DNA of 64,000 bases from Agathobacter ruminis (GTDB lineage Bacteria > Bacillota > Clostridia > Lachnospirales > Lachnospiraceae): positions 62,001 through 126,000 of the forward strand of contig NZ_PDYG01000074.1 of the NCBI RefSeq assembly GCF_002735305.1, read 5' to 3'. A model generated the notes under the pieces. That model was not told the DNA's origin and searched no databases. It saw nothing but the letters and a program-made list of their open reading frames with translations. This document shows, one piece after another, positions 47,611 to 56,757 of this stretch (the stretch's first letter is position 1; every line of letters begins with the position of its first letter). The position numbers and the translations under genes were made by a program.

Positions 47611-47639
47611 TTGCTGATGCTGTCATTTTATGATAAGAT
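47611..47639 (+). promoter_or_regulatory. Possible promoter upstream of hprK
   Basis: TTGCTG (47611-47616) and TAAGAT (47634-47639) with a 17-base spacer in the 74-base gap after uvrC. Both boxes deviate from consensus, so hprK may equally be read through from uvrC. Confidence 0.3.
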
Positions 47640-47684
47640 AAAGAGTACGGTATAAACCAAAGATGACGGATAAGGAGGTTTCTC

Positions 47685-48629
47685 ATGGGGAAAAGTGAAA
47701 GTGTTTCCGTTTCAAAATTAATCGAAGATCTGGATTTGATGAATTACACACCGGATCTGGATTTGCGTGGCCGCCGCATCAATACAAAAGATGTCAACCG
47801 TCCTGCACTTCAGCTGGCCGGATACTTTGAACATTTCGAGGAGAATCGCGTGCAGATTCTCGGAAATGTAGAATATGCATATATGTCAAAAATTTCGGAT
47901 GAGGAGCGTGGTGGTCGTTTTCACGAACTGTTCCGCTACAATATTCCGTGCATTATATACAGTCGAAATCTGAAGCCGTCGGAACCGGTACTGCATGAGG
48001 CACTTGTGGCAGGAATTCCTGTACTTGGAACAGAGCGCCCGACTTCCGAATTCTCAGCGGAGATCATCACCTATCTGGGAGAAAAACTTGCGCCATGCAT
48101 TTCCATCCACGGCGTACTGGTAGATGTCTATGGTGAAGGTCTGCTGATTACAGGTGAGTCCGGAATCGGTAAATCCGAGGCGGCACTCGAGCTGATTCGA
48201 CGAGGCCATCGACTGGTTACCGATGATGTGGTAGAAATCCGTAAAATCAATGATCATACACTGGTCGGCACATCACCTGAGATTACGCGTCACTTCATTG
48301 AATTGCGCGGAATCGGAATTATTGATGTCAAAACCTTATATGGTGTGGAATGTGTCAAAGAATCACAGACCATCGATCTGGTAATCAAACTGGAGGATTG
48401 GAAGAAAGATACCGAGTACGACCGTCTCGGTCTTGAAGAGGAATATATCGAGTATCTTGGCACAAAAGTAGTATGTCATTCGCTGCCGATTCGCCCGGGC
48501 CGAAACCTGGCCGTTATCTGCGAAACCGCAGCGGTTAACCATCGTCAAAAGAAGATGGGATATAATGCTGCGCATGAGCTGTATCGCCGTGTGCAGGAAA
48601 ATTTAACCAAAAAATCCGAGGAGGACTAA
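47685..48629 (+). CDS. hprK: HPr kinase/phosphorylase
   Basis: A 314-residue bifunctional enzyme that phosphorylates or dephosphorylates HPr Ser46 and so drives CcpA-type carbon catabolite control. Walker A LITGESGIGKSE, the preceding SIHGVLVDVYG region with the catalytic His, and signature HFIELRGIGIIDVKTLYG are intact. Strong site AAGGAGG. It heads the run hprK-pepM18-murB-rapZ-whiA. Confidence 0.96.
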   Translation: MGKSESVSVSKLIEDLDLMNYTPDLDLRGRRINTKDVNRPALQLAGYFEHFEENRVQILGNVEYAYMSKISDEERGGRFHELFRYNIPCIIYSRNLKPSEPVLHEALVAGIPVLGTERPTSEFSAEIITYLGEKLAPCISIHGVLVDVYGEGLLITGESGIGKSEAALELIRRGHRLVTDDVVEIRKINDHTLVGTSPEITRHFIELRGIGIIDVKTLYGVECVKESQTIDLVIKLEDWKKDTEYDRLGLEEEYIEYLGTKVVCHSLPIRPGRNLAVICETAAVNHRQKKMGYNAAHELYRRVQENLTKKSEED

Positions 48630-48635
48630 AAACAT

Positions 48636-50075
48636 ATGGCTGGAAAGACAGCAAAGAAGCAAAAAGAGACCAAAATTGTCTATGCGTGGGAAAAGTATCC
48701 GCAGGGCAAGGAGAGAGATAAGGTCATGAAATTTGCGGAGTCTTATCGCAAATTCATTTCAGAAAATAAAACAGAGCGTGAGTGCACATCCACAATCTAC
48801 GAAGATGCAATCAAAAACGGATTTGTTGATCTTGAGGAAGTGATTGCTTCCGGCAAAAAGCTTGAGGCAGGAAGCCGTGTGATTGCCAATAATATGGGAA
48901 AAGGACTGGCACTTTTCATTGTCGGAGAAGAACCGATTCAGAATGGAATGAACATTCTCGGTGCGCATATTGACAGCCCGCGCATCGATTTGAAGCAGGT
49001 GCCGCTCTATGAAGATGCGCTTTACAAAACCCATTTTGCAATGCTTGATACCCATTATTACGGCGGAATCAAGAAATATCAATGGGTAACCCTTCCACTT
49101 GCTTTGCATGGTGTATTTGCAAAGAAGGATGGAAGTGTTGTCAATGTCAGCATCGGTGACAAGCCGGGTGATCCGGTATTCGGTATCAGTGATTTGCTGA
49201 TTCATCTCGCAGGCAGTCAGATGAGCAAGAAGGCAACGGAAGTCATCACAGGTGAGAAACTGGATATCCTTGTCGGCAGCATCGCAAAGTCAAAGGAAGA
49301 AGAGGAAGAGGCAAAAGATCTCGTCAAGAAAAATGTACTTGCGATTCTTGCCGAGACATATGGCATCGAAGAAGATGATTTCCTTTCTGCAGAAATCGAA
49401 GTGGTTCCGGCAGGGGAAGCGCGCGACTACGGTCTTGACCGCAGTATGATCATGGGATACGGTCATGACGATCGTGTCTGTGCATATCCTTCTTACAAGG
49501 CAATGCTCAAAATCGATCAGCCAAAGTATACATCCGTATGTCTGCTGGTGGACAAGGAAGAAATCGGATCGGTCGGCGCAAGCGGCATGCAGTCCCGTTT
49601 CTTCGAGAACTGTGTGGCAGAAATGATCGCATTGACCGGAGAATACAGCGATTTGTATGTGCGTCGGGCTTTGAAAAATTCCAAGGCACTGTCATCGGAT
49701 GTATCTGCAGCACTTGATCCGAATTTCCCGGCTGTTATGGAAGACAAAAACTCCGCTTTCTTTGGAAAGGGACTCGTATTCAACAAATATACCGGATCCA
49801 GAGGCAAGTCCGGATCCAATGATGCAAATGCGGAATATGTTGCAAAAGTCCGCGCAATCATGGACAACAACAATGTCAAATTTCAGACCGCAGAGCTTGG
49901 AAAGGTTGATGAGGGCGGCGGCGGAACCATCGCATATATTCTCGGCAATTACAATATGAATGTCATTGACAGCGGTGTTGCGGTATTGAATATGCATGCG
50001 CCATGGGAAATCATCAGTAAAGTGGATTTGTATGAGGCTTATCTTGGATATGTCGCATTTTTGAAGGAAGCCTGA
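48636..50075 (+). CDS. M18-family aminopeptidase
   Basis: A 479-residue cytosolic zinc aminopeptidase. Metal and catalytic regions: NILGAHIDSPRIDLKQ, LLVDKEEIGSVGASGMQS, GYGHDDRVCAY and NMHAPWEIISKVD near the C-terminus. Members remove acidic or aliphatic N-terminal residues; exact preference is not visible. It starts 6 bases after hprK stop with the site GAGGAGG. Confidence 0.93.
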   Translation: MAGKTAKKQKETKIVYAWEKYPQGKERDKVMKFAESYRKFISENKTERECTSTIYEDAIKNGFVDLEEVIASGKKLEAGSRVIANNMGKGLALFIVGEEPIQNGMNILGAHIDSPRIDLKQVPLYEDALYKTHFAMLDTHYYGGIKKYQWVTLPLALHGVFAKKDGSVVNVSIGDKPGDPVFGISDLLIHLAGSQMSKKATEVITGEKLDILVGSIAKSKEEEEEAKDLVKKNVLAILAETYGIEEDDFLSAEIEVVPAGEARDYGLDRSMIMGYGHDDRVCAYPSYKAMLKIDQPKYTSVCLLVDKEEIGSVGASGMQSRFFENCVAEMIALTGEYSDLYVRRALKNSKALSSDVSAALDPNFPAVMEDKNSAFFGKGLVFNKYTGSRGKSGSNDANAEYVAKVRAIMDNNNVKFQTAELGKVDEGGGGTIAYILGNYNMNVIDSGVAVLNMHAPWEIISKVDLYEAYLGYVAFLKEA

Positions 50076-50078
50076 TTC

Positions 50079-50996
50079 ATGGAAACATTTGTAGAAAAGT
50101 TAAGAAGGGTAATTGCAGATGACCGCATCCTGCTGAATGAGCCGATGCGGAAGCATACCACATTTCGTGTCGGAGGTCCGGCGGATATTTATGTCAAGCC
50201 GGCCATCGAAGAAATTCCGGCACTCATCGCGCTGGCCCGCAGAGAAAATATTCCGTATACCATCATTGGAAACGGAAGCAATCTGCTTGTCAAAGACGGT
50301 GGCATTCGTGGCATGGTCGTTGAGCTGGGTGTGGATGCCGGTATGATTCATATGAAGGACGGCAGTACCCATATGATTACGGCAGAGGCCGGAGTCCGTC
50401 TGGGAAATCTCGCGCAAAAAGCTGCGGAGCACAGTCTGAGAGGACTGGAATTTGCAGCCGGAATTCCGGGGGCGGTCGGCGGAGCCGTTTTTATGAACGC
50501 GGGTGCATACGGCGGAGAAATCAAAGATGTGCTGCATTCCGTGACCGTTCTTGAAGAAAACGGTGCAGTTACGACTGTTCCTGCAAAAGATCTCGAACTG
50601 TCCTACCGTCACAGCGCGGTAGAGGAAAACAATTATATTATTTTATCGGCCTCCTTTTTGCTGGAAGAGGGGGAAGAGACCGAAATCCGTGCGGCCATGA
50701 GCGATTACAGCAGACGCCGTCTGGAAAAGCAGCCGCTTGAATTCCCAAGTGCCGGAAGCACATTTAAGCGACCGGAGGGAATGTTTGCAGGCAAACTGAT
50801 TCAGGATGCCGGACTGCGTGGTTTCCGTGTCGGAGATGCACAGGTGTCGGAAAAACATTGCGGCTTTGTCATTAACCGCGGCAATGCGACCGCAAAGGAT
50901 TTGCTGGAATTGATTGCACAGGTTCAAACACGTGTGCAGGAACAATTCGGCGTGCATCTGGAGACAGAAGTGCGCATATTGGGAGAAGACGAATGA
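50079..50996 (+). CDS. murB: UDP-N-acetylenolpyruvoylglucosamine reductase
   Basis: A 305-residue flavoprotein that makes UDP-MurNAc in peptidoglycan synthesis. FAD-binding segment (TIIGNGSNLLVKDGGIRGMV), GIPGAVGGAVFMNAGAYGGE, and C-terminal PSAGSTFKRPEGMFAGKLI with the catalytic Ser. Lacks the extra loop of type I enzymes, so it is type II. Overlaps rapZ by 4 bases. Confidence 0.96.
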   Translation: METFVEKLRRVIADDRILLNEPMRKHTTFRVGGPADIYVKPAIEEIPALIALARRENIPYTIIGNGSNLLVKDGGIRGMVVELGVDAGMIHMKDGSTHMITAEAGVRLGNLAQKAAEHSLRGLEFAAGIPGAVGGAVFMNAGAYGGEIKDVLHSVTVLEENGAVTTVPAKDLELSYRHSAVEENNYIILSASFLLEEGEETEIRAAMSDYSRRRLEKQPLEFPSAGSTFKRPEGMFAGKLIQDAGLRGFRVGDAQVSEKHCGFVINRGNATAKDLLELIAQVQTRVQEQFGVHLETEVRILGEDE

Positions 50997-51868
50997 GACT
51001 TGTAATCGTAACAGGCATGTCAGGTGCCGGAAAAAGTACAACAATGAAGATGCTCGAAGATATGGGCTTTTTCTGTGTGGATAATCTTCCGGTTCCGCTG
51101 TTGCCGAATCTGGTGGATTTTTCCAATGAATTCTACCAGAATGTCGAGAAAGTAGCAGTCGGTGTGGATGTCAGAAGCGGCAAAGCAATTGCTGATCTGA
51201 TGCCGGTAGCAAAAGCATTCCGTGAACAGGGCGGTGATTTGTCCATCCTGTTTCTGGATGCATCGGATGAGGTGCTGGTAAAGCGCTACAAAGAGACCCG
51301 CCGCAACCATCCGCTTGCGATGAACGAGCGTGTGGAGATGGCGATTGCCGAGGAACGCAGCCAGCTTCGTATGTTGCGGGAACAGGCAGATTATATTATT
51401 GACACGAGCCATCTGCTTACGCGTGAGCTCAAAACCGAACTGCAAAATATTTTTATGAATCAGGAAGATTATAAAAATTTGTATGTGACAATTCTGTCGT
51501 TCGGCTTTAAATACGGCATTCCGTCGGACTCCGACATGGTGATGGACGTGCGTTTTCTGCCAAATCCTTACTATGTAGAGGAATTGCGTCCGAAGACGGG
51601 AAATGACAAGGAAATCCGGGATTATGTGCTTGGTTGTGAAGAGGCACAGGTATTCCTGGACAAGATGGAAGATTTGATTGATTTTCTGATTCCGAATTAT
51701 ATTTCGGAAGGCAAGAATCAGCTGGTAATCTCAATCGGCTGCACCGGCGGCAAGCATCGCTCGGTTACGCTGGCCAATGAGATTTATAAACGATTGAGCG
51801 AAAACAAGACCTACGGGTTAAAGATTGAGCACCGCGATATCGCAAAAGATGCAATTCGCGGCAAATAA
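50993..51868 (+). CDS. rapZ: RNase adapter/nucleotide-binding protein RapZ
   Basis: A 291-residue P-loop protein (Walker A VTGMSGAGKSTTMK; DNLPVPLLPNL) with the conserved C-terminal ISIGCTGGKHRSVTLANEI. RapZ/YvcJ proteins bind nucleotides and a glucosamine-pathway metabolite; in Bacilli the homologue affects competence and cell wall. Directly precedes whiA, the standard Firmicutes arrangement, though without yvcK between them. Confidence 0.95.
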   Translation: MRLVIVTGMSGAGKSTTMKMLEDMGFFCVDNLPVPLLPNLVDFSNEFYQNVEKVAVGVDVRSGKAIADLMPVAKAFREQGGDLSILFLDASDEVLVKRYKETRRNHPLAMNERVEMAIAEERSQLRMLREQADYIIDTSHLLTRELKTELQNIFMNQEDYKNLYVTILSFGFKYGIPSDSDMVMDVRFLPNPYYVEELRPKTGNDKEIRDYVLGCEEAQVFLDKMEDLIDFLIPNYISEGKNQLVISIGCTGGKHRSVTLANEIYKRLSENKTYGLKIEHRDIAKDAIRGK

Positions 51869-51882
51869 TTGAGGAAACAAGA

Positions 51883-52755
51883 ATGTCCTTTTCTAGAGAA
51901 ATCAAGGAAGAACTGTCCAAACAGATCAGTAAGAGCCGCCACTGCCAGATGGCAGAAATTGCGGCACTGCTGGAGATGGAGGGTTGTGCTTCCATGGAAC
52001 CGCTAAGCATGAATCTGGAAACAGACAACAATCTGCTTCTCGATACCTATGCAATGCTGGTTCGGCGCGCATTTGATGTAGATCCGCAAAATCCGCTGGA
52101 TGAAACGGTATCGCGCAAAATGCTCGAGGCACTGAAGTGGGAGACCCCGAATTTAAAAGAACAGCGTACCAACGGCATGCTCTTGCAACAGACCTGTTGC
52201 AGGAGAGCTTTTTTGCGTGGAGCTTTTATGGCTGCGGGATCGATCAGCGACCCGAATACCAAAAGTTATCATTTTGAAATTTCGGTGCGCACGCAGGCAC
52301 AGGCTGACCAGATTGTCGAGCTGATGCAGAGCTTTGACCTGTCTGCAAAGGTGGTAGAACGCAAGAAAAGATATGTGGTCTATCTCAAGGAGGCAGAGCA
52401 AATCGTGGACATGCTCAATGTCATGGAAGCTTATGTGGCTTTGATGAAACTTGAGAATGTGCGTATTCTCAAAGAAATGCGTAATACGGTCAACAGAAAA
52501 GTGAATTGCGAGACTGCCAATATCAGCAAGACCGTAAATGCTGCAATTAAGCAGGTGGAAGACATTCGACTGATTGAAAAAATGCGAGGACTCGACTCAT
52601 TGCCACAGGCATTGCGGGAAATGGCATATTTGCGTTTGGAATATCCGGACATGCCACTCAAGGAGCTTGGAACTCTGCTGGACCCGCCGGTTGGAAAAAG
52701 CGGGGTGAATCACAGACTGCGCAAGATTTCCGCCATCGCAGAGACTTTGCGATAA
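51883..52755 (+). CDS. whiA: DNA-binding protein WhiA
   Basis: A 290-residue regulator with an N-terminal LAGLIDADG-like fold (CCRRAFLRGAFMAAGSISDP) and a C-terminal helix-turn-helix (LPQALREMAYLRLEYPDMPL and GKSGVNHRLRKI). It affects cell division and chromosome segregation in Gram-positive bacteria. Starts 14 bases after rapZ. No HPr-like crh gene follows, unlike in some relatives. Confidence 0.95.
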   Translation: MSFSREIKEELSKQISKSRHCQMAEIAALLEMEGCASMEPLSMNLETDNNLLLDTYAMLVRRAFDVDPQNPLDETVSRKMLEALKWETPNLKEQRTNGMLLQQTCCRRAFLRGAFMAAGSISDPNTKSYHFEISVRTQAQADQIVELMQSFDLSAKVVERKKRYVVYLKEAEQIVDMLNVMEAYVALMKLENVRILKEMRNTVNRKVNCETANISKTVNAAIKQVEDIRLIEKMRGLDSLPQALREMAYLRLEYPDMPLKELGTLLDPPVGKSGVNHRLRKISAIAETLR

Positions 52756-52767
52756 TAAGACCGAAAC

Positions 52768-52796
52768 TTGACAGCATTTGTGGAAATGAGTATTTT
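52768..52796 (+). promoter_or_regulatory. Promoter of the lipid kinase gene
   Basis: A consensus TTGACA (52768-52773) and TATTTT (52791-52796) are separated by 17 bases, 36 bases before the kinase start. Confidence 0.6.
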
Positions 52797-52831
52797 ATAG
52801 AAGGTTGCAATGTTTAAGAAAAGAGAGAATC

Positions 52832-53719
52832 ATGAGTAAAAAGCTATTATTTATCTACAATCCTTTTTCCGGAAAGGGTTTGATTAAAAAGCACCTTGCG
52901 GACATTATCGACGCAATGGTCAAAAAAGGATTTGAGGTGACAACCTATCCGACTCAGGCAAGAGGGGACGGAATGGAAAAAGCCAAGGCAGAGGCGGCAA
53001 ATTATGACCGCATCGTCTGTAGCGGCGGCGATGGCACATTGGACGAAGTGATGACGGGTGTGATGCAAAGCGGCGTCGATATTCCAATCGGATATATTCC
53101 GGCAGGAAGCACGAATGATTTTGCCAATTCCCTGAAAATCCCAAAGGAAATGCCAAAGGCAGCTGTGGTTGCGGCAGGCAATCATATTTTCCCTTGCGAC
53201 ATCGGAGATTTTAACGGAGATACATTTGTCTATGTGGCTGCATTCGGACTGTTTACCGAAGTTTCTTATCAGACTTCGCAGCAGATGAAAAATATTCTCG
53301 GCCATGTGGCATATCTGCTTGAGGGAATCAAACATCTGGTGGATATCCCGAGTTTTACGATGCAGGTCGAGCATGACGGTACCATTATCCAGGACAAATT
53401 CATCTATGGAATGGTAACGAATTCCATGTCTGTTGGTGGCTTTAAGGGCATTACCGGAGATGATGTCAAACTTGATGACGGCGTCTTTGAGGTGACACTG
53501 ATCAAAACACCGCGCAATCCAATTGAATTGAATCAGATTATTCGCGCACTGACCAATCGCGCAGATGATACGGATATGATTTATACCTTTAAGACAGATG
53601 AATTAAAATTTGTCACAAATAAAGAAGTTCCATGGACATTGGACGGAGAATTCGGCGGCAAGCACACGGAGCTGCTGGTTCGCAACCTGAATAAACGCGT
53701 ACAGATTCTCGTTCCGTAA
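52832..53719 (+). CDS. YegS/DgkB-type lipid kinase
   Basis: A 295-residue soluble diacylglycerol-kinase-fold enzyme. It begins KLLFIYNPFSGKGLIKKHL, has the nucleotide motif VCSGGDGTLDEVMTG and the PAGSTNDFANSL block, and ends with the usual C-terminal strand region TLDGEFGG. It phosphorylates diacylglycerol or a related lipid for phospholipid recycling. The ATG at 52832 with AAGAGAG upstream is chosen over the earlier 52805 because homology starts there. Confidence 0.9.
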   Translation: MSKKLLFIYNPFSGKGLIKKHLADIIDAMVKKGFEVTTYPTQARGDGMEKAKAEAANYDRIVCSGGDGTLDEVMTGVMQSGVDIPIGYIPAGSTNDFANSLKIPKEMPKAAVVAAGNHIFPCDIGDFNGDTFVYVAAFGLFTEVSYQTSQQMKNILGHVAYLLEGIKHLVDIPSFTMQVEHDGTIIQDKFIYGMVTNSMSVGGFKGITGDDVKLDDGVFEVTLIKTPRNPIELNQIIRALTNRADDTDMIYTFKTDELKFVTNKEVPWTLDGEFGGKHTELLVRNLNKRVQILVP

Positions 53720-53761
53720 GCGCGCGGGGTTAATTTTGTGAAATAATTAACTAGCATATTG

Positions 53762-53774
53762 CACAATCATTGTG
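53762..53774. promoter_or_regulatory. Operator-like palindrome upstream of fba
   Basis: CACAA-TCA-TTGTG is a perfect inverted repeat directly upstream of TATAAT (53775-53780). No good -35 box lies at the right distance, so transcription may need an activator bound here, or the site may be a repressor target. A small leader hairpin GCCGC/GCGGC follows at 53791-53806. Confidence 0.4.
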
Positions 53775-53837
53775 TATAATATAAGCGGTTGCCGCATTAT
53801 GGCGGCTCGGCGATAACAATTTTAGGAGGAAAGTAAA

Positions 53838-54707
53838 ATGTTAGTATCCGCAACTGAAATGCTCAAGAAAGCAAAAGAAGGCCATTATGCAGTAGGCCAG
53901 TTCAACATCAACAACTTAGAGTGGACCAAATCCATTCTTTTAACTGCACAGGAATTAAACAGCCCGGTTATCCTTGGTGTATCTGAAGGCGCCGGAAAGT
54001 ATATGACCGGTTTCAAGACCGTAGCTGCTATGGTAAAGGCTATGGACGAAGAACTCGGAATCACTGTTCCTGTAGCACTTCACTTAGATCATGGTACATA
54101 CGAAGGATGCTATAAGTGCATCAAGGCCGGATTTACCTCTATCATGTTTGACGGCTCTCACTATCCATTCGAAGAGAACCTTGCAAAGTCTACCGAACTT
54201 GTTCATGTAGCACATCAGCTTGGCCTTTCTATCGAGTGTGAAGTTGGTTCCATCGGTGGAGAAGAAGACGGTGTCGTAGGAATGGGCGAGTGCGCTGATC
54301 CTGAAGAATGCAAGACCATCGCAGATCTCGGTGTAGATATGCTTGCAGCAGGTATCGGTAATATCCATGGAAAGTATCCTGAAAACTGGCAGGGACTTTC
54401 ATTCGAGACACTTGATGCAATCCAGCAGAAGACCGGAGCTATGCCACTTGTACTTCACGGTGGTACAGGAATCCCTGCAGATATGATCAAGAAAGCCATC
54501 GAACTTGGCGTTTCCAAGATCAACGTAAATACTGAATGCCAGCTTTCATTCCAGGAAGCTACAAGAAAGTACATCGAAGCAGGCAAGGATCAGGAAGGAA
54601 AGGGCTTTGACCCTCGTAAACTTCTTGCACCTGGCGCAGAAGCTATCAAGGCAACTGTAAAAGAAAAGATGGAACTTTTCGGATCAGTAGGAAAAGCAAA
54701 CGCATAA
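53838..54707 (+). CDS. fba: Class II fructose-1,6-bisphosphate aldolase
   Basis: A 289-residue zinc aldolase of glycolysis and gluconeogenesis. Metal and catalytic motifs: VALHLDHGTYEGC, ECEVGSIGGEEDG, ihGKYPENW (zinc His), PLVLHGGTGIP and INVNTECQ. Codon choice (CTT, GGT, TCT, ATC) differs from neighbours in the manner of highly expressed genes. AGGAGG precedes the ATG and a strong terminator follows; it is a single-gene unit. Confidence 0.96.
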   Translation: MLVSATEMLKKAKEGHYAVGQFNINNLEWTKSILLTAQELNSPVILGVSEGAGKYMTGFKTVAAMVKAMDEELGITVPVALHLDHGTYEGCYKCIKAGFTSIMFDGSHYPFEENLAKSTELVHVAHQLGLSIECEVGSIGGEEDGVVGMGECADPEECKTIADLGVDMLAAGIGNIHGKYPENWQGLSFETLDAIQQKTGAMPLVLHGGTGIPADMIKKAIELGVSKINVNTECQLSFQEATRKYIEAGKDQEGKGFDPRKLLAPGAEAIKATVKEKMELFGSVGKANA

Positions 54708-54728
54708 TTTCCCCAACAACGGGCAACA

Positions 54729-54756
54729 GGCCGGCGCATCAGCGCCGGCCTTTTTT
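54729..54756 (+). terminator. Terminator of fba
   Basis: GGCCGGCGC (54729-54737) and GCGCCGGCC (54742-54750) form a perfect 9-bp stem with loop ATCA, followed by six T residues. The left end of foldback copy 3 starts at the last T. Confidence 0.93.
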
Positions 54757-55330
54757 GTCCCTCTTCAGTCTCAGCCCATGCCCCATCTGCTCCCGCCCCC
54801 CTACACAATAGGCTTCAAAGCCTAGATTCTCAAAAGTTGCGCAATGCTTCACACGGTTGTCCTTTCACCGATTTTGCACTTCAACAAACTGTCTTTTCAT
54901 CGCAAACACCTTGAAGCGTTTCAAATCGCTTTCCTGTCCTATATAGACCGGTACGGAACACTGTCCATTTGCTAAGTAAAACAACGAAGCCGCTTTTGAG
55001 TACTCGATACCGCCTCAGAGCGTCCATCCGGGACGCCATCGGCTCTCGCCACCGTCCGTGGCGGCTCGTATCGAGCGCTTCGCAAAAGCGGCTTCTGTTT
55101 TACTAAGCGCGTTCCCAATGATGTTCCTCCACCGGTCTATATGGCCCAGAAAAGTGATCAGGAATATCGGGTGTTTGCATAGAAAAGACTGTGTGGAAGA
55201 AGTGCAAATAGTTGAAAGAACAACCGCAATCAAAGAAGCGGTGCGCAACTTTTTCGAGAATCTTGCTTTGATATGCCGTGTGTAGGGGGCGGGAGCAGAT
55301 GGGGCATGGGCTGGGGGCTGAAGAGGGACA
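54756..55330. repeat. Long foldback element, family 1, copy 3
   Basis: A 575-bp inverted repeat filling most of the gap 54708-55389. Outer arms pair TGTCCCTCTTCAG (from 54756) with the complement ending at 55330, through the GCCCATGCCCCATCTGCTCC block; they are unrelated in sequence to the arms of copies 1 and 2. The core (TTTCACCGATTTTGCAC; CCGGTCTATATGGCCCAG) is homologous to and in the same orientation as copy 1. Inner arms pair AGCCGCTTTTG with CAAAAGCGGCT; the tip has GCGTCC/GGACGC and GCCAC/GTGGC hairpins. One inner-arm site (CCGGTACGGAAC versus GTTCCTCCACCGG) is mispaired here. No protein is supported. Confidence 0.85.
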
Positions 55331-55389
55331 AATATACTAGTGCGATGTGGCGTGACAGTGTGTTAGAATGAAGCGAGGAGGATGGAGAA

Positions 55390-56403
55390 ATGAATGTTGC
55401 AATTTATGCGGTGGCCCATATGTTTGTGGATTGCGCATGTGCGTTTGCAATGTATGGGGCATTTATGGGATGGCAGAATGCGCATATATGGATATTGGTT
55501 TACAATTATTGTGCATTTGCGCTGCAGATGCCGCTGGGCGCGCTCGTAGACGGGCTCAGGCACCGCGGAAAGGAATGCAGCAGGGAATTTGCCCTGGCAG
55601 GCGTGATTTTGACCGGTGTGGGGATTTTTACACATCCGGCAGTGCTTGGAATCGGAAATGCACTGTTTCATGTGGGCGGCGGCGTTGGCTGTATGCTTGA
55701 GGATGAGAGGCATGGCAGACAGGGAAAAGACTTCGGTGTCTTTGTGGCGCCGGGCGCATTGGGACTGTTTCTGGGCATGAAGCTGGCCACAGGATTTGGA
55801 ACACCAAACAACTGGATGTATTTGCTGGTATGTGTCGCATTGGGGCTGTCCATGATTACCATCTGCTGGATGGTACAGTCGGAATGGCAAAAGGCAGATG
55901 CGGTGGAGGCACCGGCGAAACGGCATTTGCCGATGGTATTGATGTTGTGCTTCCTGGTGGTGGGCATTCGCTCCTATGTGGGACTGAATAGCACATTTGC
56001 ATGGAATAAAACGACGGCTCTGGCGTTGATTGCGACATTGGCAATCGCGGCAGGAAAGGCAGGCGGTGGCTTTGCAAGAGCGAAGCTTGGAACCGGTCTG
56101 ATGGCGGTCGTAACACTGATTCCGGCAGCTGTGTGCTTTGGATTCGGACATCTGGCAGTGATGGGCATTCTGGCATTGTTTCTGTTTCAAATGACGATGC
56201 CGGTGACATTATATCTGCCGACGGTATGGCTGCCAAAATGGAAAGGTCTGATATTCGGGCTGATGACATTTGCTTTGTTCCTGGGATATTTGCCGAGATA
56301 TTTACATGCAACGGCGCCGGAAACATGGATTCTGGGAGTGGCAGCCAGCCTGATTTCACTACTTATGATATTGATTATGGAGGGAATTGGAAATGTTGAT
56401 TAA
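55390..56403 (+). CDS. Polytopic membrane protein, MFS-like, unknown function
   Basis: A 337-residue integral membrane protein with about ten hydrophobic helices. The N-terminal half resembles a major-facilitator domain (YNYCAFALQMPLGALVDGL between helices, then GIGNALFHVGGGVGCM), but the protein is shorter than the usual 400 residues of MFS carriers. The ATG follows AGGAGG. It overlaps the next small membrane protein gene by 11 bases and leads a three-gene unit. Transport is plausible; the substrate is unknown. Confidence 0.7.
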   Translation: MNVAIYAVAHMFVDCACAFAMYGAFMGWQNAHIWILVYNYCAFALQMPLGALVDGLRHRGKECSREFALAGVILTGVGIFTHPAVLGIGNALFHVGGGVGCMLEDERHGRQGKDFGVFVAPGALGLFLGMKLATGFGTPNNWMYLLVCVALGLSMITICWMVQSEWQKADAVEAPAKRHLPMVLMLCFLVVGIRSYVGLNSTFAWNKTTALALIATLAIAAGKAGGGFARAKLGTGLMAVVTLIPAAVCFGFGHLAVMGILALFLFQMTMPVTLYLPTVWLPKWKGLIFGLMTFALFLGYLPRYLHATAPETWILGVAASLISLLMILIMEGIGNVD

Positions 56404-56743
56404 TTTGATGCGGACGATGGGAATTGCATTATTGATGACTTTGGTCGTGGAATTATTTGTGATTCTGCTGCTCACGAAAGAATCCGAACGAAAGGCTGTA
56501 ACATGGCTTGTGTTTTTGCTGGCCAATCTGTTGACCAATCCGGCTGCGGTTTATCTGGCTACGATTGGTCATTCTTATCTGACTTTTTTGCCGGATCTTG
56601 TAATTCAGATCCCGATTGAAATTGCAGTGGTGATTGTAGAATGGATTGTTTACAAAGGCTATCTTTCCAGACCGCTGCTGTGTGCAATCGCAGCGAATCT
56701 GTGTTCATGGGGTGTAGGGATAATGTATAATAGGCTGTTCTAA
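56393..56743 (+). CDS. Small polytopic membrane protein, unknown function
   Basis: A 116-residue protein with about four hydrophobic helices (MGIALLMTLVVELFVILLL, AVTWLVFLLANLLTN, IEIAVVIVEWIVYKGYL, ALLCAIAANLCSWGVG-like C-terminus). The ATG at 56393 is 6 bases after the site GGAGGGAA within the end of the upstream gene; a TTG at 56387 sits too close to that site. No family recognised. Coupled expression suggests work with the two neighbours. Confidence 0.65.
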   Translation: MLINLMRTMGIALLMTLVVELFVILLLTKESERKAVTWLVFLLANLLTNPAAVYLATIGHSYLTFLPDLVIQIPIEIAVVIVEWIVYKGYLSRPLLCAIAANLCSWGVGIMYNRLF

Positions 56744-56757
56744 GAGGAGGATTTAGT

